Positions 58,000 to 64,000 of a DNA stretch of 64,000 nucleotides are shown here, one piece after another. The stretch spans positions 1-64,000 of the forward strand of contig JAEZFW010000057.1 of assembly GCA_023417315.1 (NCBI GenBank). Direction: 5' to 3'. Under the pieces are notes generated by a model. It saw nothing but the letters and a program-made list of their open reading frames with translations, did not search any database and was not told the DNA's origin. The stretch is from Pseudomonadota bacterium (GTDB lineage Bacteria > Pseudomonadota > Gammaproteobacteria > Steroidobacterales > Steroidobacteraceae). The first letter of the stretch is position 1. Each line of letters starts with the position of its first letter. The translations under genes were made by a program, and so were the position numbers.

Positions 58000-60570
58000 A
58001 TGGCGGATGTAACGGTAAGCCAATTTGCCGAAGTGCTGAAGGTGCCGGTCGAGCGGTTGCTCACGCAGCTCGATGAGGCCGGCATCCAAGTATCGGGGGC
58101 CGACGATACGATCAGCGACGAAGCGAAAATGGAGCTGCTGACCTTCCTGCGCCGCGCTCATGGCCGTGGCGACGATGCAGCTCCGCGCAAAATTACGCTC
58201 AAGCGCAAGTCTCAGGGCGAGCTCAAGGTCGCATCGCCCCAGGGCCGCGCGCGCACGGTGAACGTCGAAGTTCGCCGCAAGAAAACCTACCTGAATCGCA
58301 GCGTGCTCGAGGAGCAAGCGCGCGTTCATCAGGAAGAAGCCGACAAGCAGAAGCAGGAAGTCGAGAAGCAGAAGCAAGTTCAGGAAGACGAGCACGTCGT
58401 TCAAGAGCGGCTCGAGGCCGATCGCGAACGCGCAGAGGCTGAGGCCCGCGAAGCGGAGCTGCGTCGCCGCGAGCAAGAAGAAGCCGAAGCTCAGCGCCGA
58501 GCGGAAGAGGAGGCCCGAGTTCTCGCCGAGGAAAATGCACGCTTGTTGCGCGAGGCGCGCGAGCGCAGCGAAGCTGAGTTGCGCCAGGCAGCGCTCGAGG
58601 CGGCGCAGGCTGCGGCCGCCGCCGCTGCGGAGCCGGCGCGTCCGGCTACAGAACGCCACCGGGAGCGCGAAGCCGCTCCACGCCGACAAGAATTGCACGT
58701 CTCGAGCGATGCGAGCGCACGCTTCAAGAAGAAGAAGCAGACGCAGGCTGCGCGGGGACGTCGACCCGTTCAGGTGAATGTCGCCACTCAGCATGGTTTC
58801 GAACGACCTGCTGCCCCCGTCAAGCACGAGGTGCAGATCGGCGAGACGATCACTGTCGCCGAGTTAGCTCAGCGCATGGCAGTGAAGGCGAACGAAGTCA
58901 TCAAAGTCATGATGAACATGGGCGTGATGGCGACGATCAATCAGCCCATCGATCAGGACACTGCGATTTTGGTGGTCGAAGAACTTGGGCATACGGCAGT
59001 CGTCGTGCGCGAGAGCGCGATCGAAGATGACTTGCAGGCAACGGCGGGATCGCACGAGCTTGCGCCGCGTCCGCCTGTCGTTACGGTCATGGGCCACGTC
59101 GATCACGGTAAGACTTCGCTGCTCGACTACATTCGGCGCACGAAAGTGGCTGCAGGTGAGGCGGGTGGCATCACTCAGCACATCGGTGCCTATCACGTCG
59201 AGACGGATAAGGGCGTGATCACCTTCCTGGATACTCCCGGTCACGCAGCGTTCACCGCAATGCGCGCTCGCGGCGCTCAGGTGACGGATATCGTGGTTCT
59301 TGTCGTGGCGGCGGATGACGGCGTGATGCCTCAGACCGTGGAAGCCATCCAGCACGCGCGTGCCGCCGAGGTGCCGATCGTCGTTGCGGTCAACAAGATC
59401 GACAAAGCCGATGCGGATCCGGATCGCGTTCGCAACGACCTCGCGAAACACAACGTGCTGCCGGAAGACTGGGGCGGAGACACCTTGTTCGTGCATGTTT
59501 CGGCACGTACTGGTCAAGGCATCGATCAGTTGCTCGACTCCATTTCGCTGCAAGCGGACGTGCTCGAGCTCAAGGCCGCGCCCACCGGGCCAGCTGCTGG
59601 TGTAGTGGTCGAATCGAGCATGGAGAAGGGTCGCGGCGCGGTCGCCACCGTTTTGGTCAAGCGCGGCACGCTGAAACCCGGCGATCCGATCATTGCGGGT
59701 CAGGAGTTCGGCCGTGTTCGCGCTATGTTCGACGAAGCAGGTCAACCGGTGAACGAAGCCGGCCCTTCGTTGCCCGTCGTAGTACTGGGGTTGTCCGGTG
59801 CCCCGAACGCGGGCGACGAATTGCTCGTCGTCGAGAGCGAGCGCAAGGCGCGCGAAGTTGCGCTCTATCGCCAAGGCAAGTTCCGCGACACCAAGCTCGC
59901 GAAGCAGGGCCCGGCGAAGTTCGAAGACATGATGTCGCAGATGGGCGATGGCAAGACCGCGACCGTGCAAGTCGTTCTCAAGGCGGACGTGCAGGGCAGC
60001 GCAGAAGCATTGCGCGATGCGTTGACGAAGCTGTCCACCGATGAGGTTGCTGTGAAGGTCGTCTCGAGCGGCGTCGGCGGCATCACGGAATCCGACGTGA
60101 CCCTTGCTCAGGCATCCAACGCACGAATCATCGGCTTCAACGTGCGTGCCGACAGTTCAGCGCGCAACATGATCAAGGAATCGGGCATCGACGTTCGCTA
60201 CTACAGCATCATCTACGAAGCGATTGACGATGTGCGGCAGGTGCTCTCGGGCATGTTGGCTCCCGAGGTCAAGGAGCAGATCGTCGGTCTGGCCGAAGTA
60301 CGCGAGGTGTTCCGTTCGAGCAAGTTCGGAACCGTCGCAGGTTGTATCGTGGCGGATGGGTATGTCCGCCGCAGCAATCCGATCCGCGTGCTGCGCGACA
60401 ATGTCGTCATCTTCGAGGGTGAGCTCGAGTCGCTGCGCCGCTTCAAGGATGACGTGAACGAGGTGCGTGCTGGTACCGAATGCGGCATCGGCGTTCGCAA
60501 CTACAATGATGTCCGTGTCGGCGATCAGATCGAGTGCTACTCGCGCGTGGAGATCGCCCGTTCCGTCTAG
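58000..60570 (+). CDS. infB: Translation initiation factor IF-2
   Basis: GTPase that places fMet-tRNA on the 30S subunit. The 856-residue protein starts MADVTVSQFAEVLKVPVERL (IF2-N domain), followed by a long charged Glu/Arg/Ala-rich coiled stretch (about 95-225) and a second IF2-N domain. The G domain has GHVDHGKT (365-372), DTPGH and NKID. Domain C1 and the fMet-binding C2 (GTECGIGVRNYNDVRVGDQIE) are at the end. Only one start with a good site (GGAGG region) is seen; shorter IF2 isoforms from internal starts are possible but not evident. Confidence 0.98.
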   Translation: MADVTVSQFAEVLKVPVERLLTQLDEAGIQVSGADDTISDEAKMELLTFLRRAHGRGDDAAPRKITLKRKSQGELKVASPQGRARTVNVEVRRKKTYLNRSVLEEQARVHQEEADKQKQEVEKQKQVQEDEHVVQERLEADRERAEAEAREAELRRREQEEAEAQRRAEEEARVLAEENARLLREARERSEAELRQAALEAAQAAAAAAAEPARPATERHREREAAPRRQELHVSSDASARFKKKKQTQAARGRRPVQVNVATQHGFERPAAPVKHEVQIGETITVAELAQRMAVKANEVIKVMMNMGVMATINQPIDQDTAILVVEELGHTAVVVRESAIEDDLQATAGSHELAPRPPVVTVMGHVDHGKTSLLDYIRRTKVAAGEAGGITQHIGAYHVETDKGVITFLDTPGHAAFTAMRARGAQVTDIVVLVVAADDGVMPQTVEAIQHARAAEVPIVVAVNKIDKADADPDRVRNDLAKHNVLPEDWGGDTLFVHVSARTGQGIDQLLDSISLQADVLELKAAPTGPAAGVVVESSMEKGRGAVATVLVKRGTLKPGDPIIAGQEFGRVRAMFDEAGQPVNEAGPSLPVVVLGLSGAPNAGDELLVVESERKAREVALYRQGKFRDTKLAKQGPAKFEDMMSQMGDGKTATVQVVLKADVQGSAEALRDALTKLSTDEVAVKVVSSGVGGITESDVTLAQASNARIIGFNVRADSSARNMIKESGIDVRYYSIIYEAIDDVRQVLSGMLAPEVKEQIVGLAEVREVFRSSKFGTVAGCIVADGYVRRSNPIRVLRDNVVIFEGELESLRRFKDDVNEVRAGTECGIGVRNYNDVRVGDQIECYSRVEIARSV

Positions 60571-60580
60571 ATGAGATGAA

Positions 60581-60623
60581 GCGCACGGCCGACGCCGACG
60601 AGAACCGTCGGTCGATCGTGCGC
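60581..60623 (+). other. Stem-loop between infB and rbfA
   Basis: GCGCACG (60581-60587) pairs with CGTGCGC (60617-60623), and inside it CCGACG (60589-60594) pairs with CGTCGG (60606-60611), with an 11-base loop and a short bulge. There is no T-run. In the 123-base infB-rbfA spacer such a stem would be a natural RNase III or stability element. Confidence 0.6.
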
Positions 60624-60693
60624 CGAAACTCATGAGCCCCACGATCGTTACTCCTGCGAGCGTGCGTGCCAAGCGCACACGTGATCCGTACAC

Positions 60694-61083
60694 ATGCCAT
60701 CGAAATCCTATCCACGTAGCCGCCGAGTCGGCCAACAACTGCAGCGCGCGTTGAGCGAGATCATGCGGCGCGAGCTGCGCGATCCGCGGCTCGGCATGGT
60801 CACGCTGACCGAAGTGCGCATGTCGAGCGACTTAGGTTACGCGACCGTCTTTTACTCGGTGCTTGGCGCGGACGAGCAGCAGGCACAGGAAATTCTGGAC
60901 GAGGCAGCCGATCAGCTACGTGGTCCAGTCGGTCGCGCGCTGGGATTACGTCATAGCCCCGAGCTGCGCTTCGTGAAAGACGAACTGATCGAAGGCGGGG
61001 CGCGTTTGTCCGCACTGATCAATAAGGCCGTCAAGGATGACGAAGCGCGTCACGTCGATGACGACCAAGACCGCGATTCGTGA
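60694..61083 (+). CDS. rbfA: 30S ribosome-binding factor RbfA
   Basis: Cold-shock related factor for 30S maturation. The 129-residue protein has a KH-like fold with SRRVGQQLQRALSEIMRRELRDPRLGMVTLTEVRMSSDLGYATVFYSVLG and LRHSPELRFVKDELIEGG, characteristic of the family. The acidic tail DDEARHVDDDQDRDS is variable. No good ribosome site precedes the ATG, so its expression may depend on the upstream stem-loop. Its stop overlaps the truB GTG start. Confidence 0.96.
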   Translation: MPSKSYPRSRRVGQQLQRALSEIMRRELRDPRLGMVTLTEVRMSSDLGYATVFYSVLGADEQQAQEILDEAADQLRGPVGRALGLRHSPELRFVKDELIEGGARLSALINKAVKDDEARHVDDDQDRDS

Positions 61084-62057
61084 GCCTGAGCGCGTTCATG
61101 TCCAAAGCGCGACGCTTCTATCGCGATATCGACGGCATTCTGCTGCTCGATAAGGGCCTTGGGCTCTCCTCGAATGCGGCCCTCCAGCAGGCGCGAGCGT
61201 TGTTCGGCGCCAAGAAAGCAGGGCACGCGGGGAGCCTCGATCCGCTCGCATCGGGCGTGCTTCCAGTGTGCTTCGGTCAGGCGACCAAGGTTTGCGGACG
61301 CCTGCTGAATTCAGGTAAGACTTACCGAGTGCGTGTGCATCTGGGGGCTCGCACGGAATCGGGCGATCTCGAAGCGACGATCATCGAGCGAGCACCGGTC
61401 CCACCTCTCGATGAGGACACTGTAGATGCGGTTCTACGCACGTTCGAAGGCGAGCAGCTCCAGGTCCCTCCAATGCATTCGGCGCTCAAAGTTGAGGGCA
61501 AGCGCCTGTATGAATTGGCGCGCCGAGGCGAGACGATCGAGCGGGCGGCCCGACCGATCACGCTTCGTGGTATGCGTCGGATCTCGCTGACGGACGACAG
61601 GCTCGAATTCGAGGTTCATTGCTCCAAGGGAACGTACATCCGGACGCTGGCTGCCGATGTGGCTCAGCGCCTGGGCACGTTGGGCTATGTCGAGGGGCTG
61701 CGTCGGGTTTCCGTGGATCCTTTCGGCACGTTCACGGCGCACACGATCGAATCTCTAACGAGCCTGTCGGCCGCGGATCGGGATGCCGTTCTATTGACGG
61801 CCGACGCGGCCTTCTTGGATCTGCCGCGAGTGGATCTGGATGGTCTCCAGGAGCGGGGGCTCCTAATGGGGCAGAGCATCCCCGTGCCCGAAGCGTCCGT
61901 TTTTGCTGGCCAGGCGCGAGCTTACGGCGTCGGCGGCCGGTTTCTTGGGTTAGTAGAAGGGCAACCCGATAGCCGCATCAAACCGGCGAGGTTATTTTCG
62001 ACTGCGAATTCGACTGGGGCTGTCCCGGCAGCAACGACGCAGCTAGCGGGACCGTAA
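61080..62057 (+). CDS. truB: tRNA pseudouridine-55 synthase TruB
   Basis: Makes pseudouridine 55 in the T-loop of tRNAs. The 325-residue protein begins with a GTG overlapping rbfA; an ATG at 61098 is an alternative. The catalytic Asp54 is in HAGSLDPLASGVLPVCFGQATKV, followed by KTYRVRVHLGARTESGDLEA, PPMHSALKVEGKRLYELARRG and the RNA-contact part CSKGTYIRTLAADVAQRLG. A PUA-like C-terminal domain follows (about 250-310). The rpsO promoter stands just behind it. Confidence 0.97.
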   Translation: MSLSAFMSKARRFYRDIDGILLLDKGLGLSSNAALQQARALFGAKKAGHAGSLDPLASGVLPVCFGQATKVCGRLLNSGKTYRVRVHLGARTESGDLEATIIERAPVPPLDEDTVDAVLRTFEGEQLQVPPMHSALKVEGKRLYELARRGETIERAARPITLRGMRRISLTDDRLEFEVHCSKGTYIRTLAADVAQRLGTLGYVEGLRRVSVDPFGTFTAHTIESLTSLSAADRDAVLLTADAAFLDLPRVDLDGLQERGLLMGQSIPVPEASVFAGQARAYGVGGRFLGLVEGQPDSRIKPARLFSTANSTGAVPAATTQLAGP

Positions 62058-62071
62058 TGCCGCGGTTTTGC

Positions 62072-62099
62072 TTGAGATTATCGGCCGCGCGAGTACAAT
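62072..62099 (+). promoter_or_regulatory. Internal promoter for rpsO-pnp
   Basis: TTGAGA (62072-62077) and TACAAT (62094-62099) are 16 bases apart. The start would be near 62106, giving a 60-base leader before rpsO. E. coli also has its own rpsO promoter at this place. Confidence 0.7.
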
Positions 62100-62166
62100 G
62101 CGCGCCTCCTTAAATGGGCTATGTGAACCGGCTCGCAGGCGCGGGTCGTATCGAGGATTGGGCAAG

Positions 62167-62436
62167 ATGGCATTGTCGAGTGAGCAAAAAGGCGGAATCG
62201 TCGAGCAATATCGACGCAACAGCAACGACACTGGATCGCCGGAGGTGCAGATCGCTCTGCTGTCCGCTCGCATCAACGAGCTCGGTGAGCATTTCACCGC
62301 TCACAAGCGCGATCACGCATCGCGACGCGGTTTGCTCAAGATGGTGAACCAACGCCGCAAGCTCCTCGACTATCTGAAAGGCACTGCCCCCGAGCGCTAT
62401 ACGGAAATCGTTTCCCGGTTAGGTCTACGACGCTGA
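62167..62436 (+). CDS. rpsO: 30S ribosomal protein uS15
   Basis: Primary binding protein of the 30S platform. From the ATG at 62167 the protein has 89 residues (the universal length), starting MALSSEQKGGIVEQYRRNSN and containing DTGSPEVQIALLSARINELGEHFTAHKRDHASRRGLLKMVNQRRKLLDYL. A longer frame from 62068 lies over the promoter and is rejected. In E. coli S15 represses its own translation through a leader pseudoknot; the 60-base leader here would have room for one but I cannot confirm a fold. Confidence 0.98.
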   Translation: MALSSEQKGGIVEQYRRNSNDTGSPEVQIALLSARINELGEHFTAHKRDHASRRGLLKMVNQRRKLLDYLKGTAPERYTEIVSRLGLRR

Positions 62437-62601
62437 GCGCGTCGGTCGCACGCATCCGGTCAAGTCAGACGATCGATAGTCAGACACCTCAGCCGCCCGG
62501 CAACTCCGATCCCGTCGTGATGATTCTGCAGAAGAATCCGCACCAACGGTCGCATCGAGGGGCCGTGGCGGCTTTTCGCTTTTCATCAGCAGCAGTCATT
62601 A

Positions 62602-62619
62602 CCGGCGCGGTATCGCCGG
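62602..62619 (+). other. Hairpin at the pnp ribosome-binding site
   Basis: CCGGCG (62602-62607) pairs exactly with CGCCGG (62614-62619) around a six-base loop, three bases before the AGGA site of pnp. E. coli pnp has RNase III-cut leader stems through which PNPase limits its own synthesis; this stem is in the right place for such control. A weaker GC stem followed by TTTT lies near 62565-62577 and may be the rpsO terminator. Confidence 0.55.
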
Positions 62620-62632
62620 ATTAGGAAACGTC

Positions 62633-64000
62633 GTGAGCGCAATCAGAAAGTCATTCGCCTATGGGCAGCATCAAGTCACCTTAGAAACCGGAGAGCTTGC
62701 GAGGCAGGCGGATGGTTCGGTCTTGGTAACGATGGGGGATACCGTCGTACTCGTGACCGCAGTGGCGCGCAAGGAAGCTGATCCAAGCAAAGACTTCTTC
62801 CCTCTTACGGTGAACTACGTCGAAAAGACGTATGCCGCCGGGCGAATTCCGGGCGGCTTCTTCAAGCGCGAGGGTCGGCCTTCCGAGAAAGAAACGTTGA
62901 CCTCCCGTCTCATCGATCGGCCGATTCGTCCGCTCTTTCCGGAAGGCTTCTATAACGAGATCCAAGTCGTGGCGACGGTTCTCTCCGTGAACCCGGATAT
63001 CGACTCAGATATTCCGGCGATGCTAGGCGCCTCTGCCGCGCTCGCGCTGTCGGGTGTGCCGTTCCAAGGCCCCATCGGAGCGGCTAAGGTCGGTTATAAA
63101 GATGGTCAGTACATCCTGAATCCGACGAATGCGCAGTTGAAGGATTCCAAGCTGGACCTCGTCGTCGCCGGCACCGCCGAAGCCGTGTTGATGGTCGAGT
63201 CAGAAGCTGACGCGTTGCCCGAAGATGTGATGCTCGGCGCTGTCGTCTTCGGTCACGAGCAGATGCAGGCTGCGATCCGCGTGATCAACGAGCTCAAGGC
63301 CGAAGCCGGTAAGCCGGCGTGGAATTGGAAGCCGGCGCCCACGAATGCACAACTGGAGGCGGCGCTGTCGGCTCAAGCGGAAGCCGCATTGAACGATGCC
63401 TACAAGATCACCGAGAAGCAGTCGCGTCGTAGCCGCATTCAGGAAATTCGCGATGCCGCGATCGCCGCGCTCGCTGGCGAGGGCGCAGCGTACACGCCAG
63501 ATGACGTCGCAACGGCGTTCGGCAACCTCGAATATCGAATCGTTCGCGGGCGCGTGATCGCCGGTGAGCCGCGTATCGACGGTCGCGACATGAAGACCGT
63601 TCGACCGATCGCAATCCGCACTGGCGTCTTGCCTCGCACGCACGGTTCGGCGCTGTTCACCCGCGGTGAGACACAAGCGCTGGTGGTCACGACACTCGGC
63701 ACGGGTCGCGATGCACAGATCATCGATGCATTGGGTGGCGAGCGCAAGGAGCCATTCATGCTTCATTACAACTTCCCGCCGTTCAGCGTCGGCGAGACCG
63801 GCATGATGGGTTCTCCCAAGCGTCGCGAAATCGGGCACGGCAATCTGGCTCGCCGCGGTATTAGCGCTGTGATGCCCGACATGACGACGTTCCCGTATGT
63901 CATCCGCGTGGTCTCGGAGATCTTCGAGTCCAACGGCTCGAGCTCGATGGCGAGCGTGTGCGGCACGAGCTTGTCATTGATGGACGCGGGCGTGCCGATC
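62633..64000 (+). CDS. pnp: Polynucleotide phosphorylase, N-terminal part (truncated by window edge)
   Basis: Phosphorolytic 3'-5' exoribonuclease and degradosome member. The start is a GTG at 62633 with AGGA upstream; the first residues read MSAIRKSFAYGQHQVTLETG. The 456 codons inside the window cover the first RNase PH domain (LVTMGDTVVLVTAVA, FFPLTVNYVEKTYAAGRIPGGFFKREGRPSEKETLTSRLIDRPIRPLFP), the helical linker and part of the second RNase PH domain (GSALFTRGETQALVVTTLG, SSSMASVCGTSLSLMDAG). KH and S1 domains would follow beyond base 64000. Confidence 0.97.
   Translation, partial: MSAIRKSFAYGQHQVTLETGELARQADGSVLVTMGDTVVLVTAVARKEADPSKDFFPLTVNYVEKTYAAGRIPGGFFKREGRPSEKETLTSRLIDRPIRPLFPEGFYNEIQVVATVLSVNPDIDSDIPAMLGASAALALSGVPFQGPIGAAKVGYKDGQYILNPTNAQLKDSKLDLVVAGTAEAVLMVESEADALPEDVMLGAVVFGHEQMQAAIRVINELKAEAGKPAWNWKPAPTNAQLEAALSAQAEAALNDAYKITEKQSRRSRIQEIRDAAIAALAGEGAAYTPDDVATAFGNLEYRIVRGRVIAGEPRIDGRDMKTVRPIAIRTGVLPRTHGSALFTRGETQALVVTTLGTGRDAQIIDALGGERKEPFMLHYNFPPFSVGETGMMGSPKRREIGHGNLARRGISAVMPDMTTFPYVIRVVSEIFESNGSSSMASVCGTSLSLMDAGVPI

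Noticed and set aside
1..64000. CRISPR array, prophage, insertion sequence, toxin-antitoxin or defence island
   Set aside because: No regularly spaced direct repeats, no transposase, integrase or nuclease genes; the ratA-rnfH pair is a housekeeping pair despite its toxin-antitoxin style name.

Overview
The window is a run of conserved housekeeping genes from a moderately GC-rich gammaproteobacterium. Gene order (smpB-ratA-rnfH-bamE-fur-recN-nadK-hrcA-grpE-dnaK-dnaJ-dapB-carAB-greA, then rlmE-ftsH-folP-glmM-tpiA-secG-tRNA-nuoA..N, then metY-rimP-nusA-infB-rbfA-truB-rpsO-pnp) and the protein sequences resemble the Xanthomonadales/Nevskiales/Steroidobacterales side of the class. That placement is inference from gene order and family knowledge; no search was run. 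There is no phage, plasmid, insertion sequence or CRISPR array.

Layout. 1-1465: start of rne (minus, runs off the left edge). 2187-6831: rluC, maf/yceF (minus), yceD-rpmF-plsX and an L,D-transpeptidase, which faces a Braun-type lipoprotein gene (7217-7528, minus) ending in lysine. 7766-14816 (minus): a minor-pilin operon fimT-pilV-pilW-pilX-(unknown)-pilY1-pilE. 15014-18703: lexA with two SOS boxes, tmRNA and smpB, ratA-rnfH, bamE and fur. 18710-26644: recN and nadK (minus), then hrcA-grpE-dnaK-dnaJ with a sigma-32 type promoter before dnaK. 26955-32887: dapB, carA, carB, greA. 32986-40191: a DUF4149 membrane protein, yhbY (minus), rlmE, ftsH, folP, glmM, tpiA, secG. 40301-40385: tRNA-Leu(GAG). 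40748-55373: all fourteen subunits of the NADH:quinone oxidoreductase (nuoA-N, nuoC and nuoD separate). 55482-64000: initiator tRNA (metY) and the translation/RNA operon rimP-nusA-infB-rbfA-truB-rpsO-pnp, pnp running off the right edge.

Functional logic: envelope building (plsX, transpeptidase with lipoprotein, bamE, ftsH, glmM), pilus priming, SOS and heat-shock control, ribosome rescue (ssrA/smpB), respiration (complex I) and RNA metabolism (rne and pnp at opposite ends).

No new multi-gene system was found. The unexplained structure is in the spacers. At least six intergenic sites (6974-7146, 25371-25497, 32889-32967, 36499-36622, 45434-45520, 50208-50314) carry tandem words of 7 or 8 bases; at five of them the words form facing inverted arms, and each site uses a different word. 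Other spacer signals are a candidate small RNA hairpin behind an extended -10 promoter (6879-6958), three 53-bp tandem repeats (26651-26809), a decayed second copy of the initiator tRNA (55582-55630) and an attenuator-like pair of hairpins before rimP (55770-55820).
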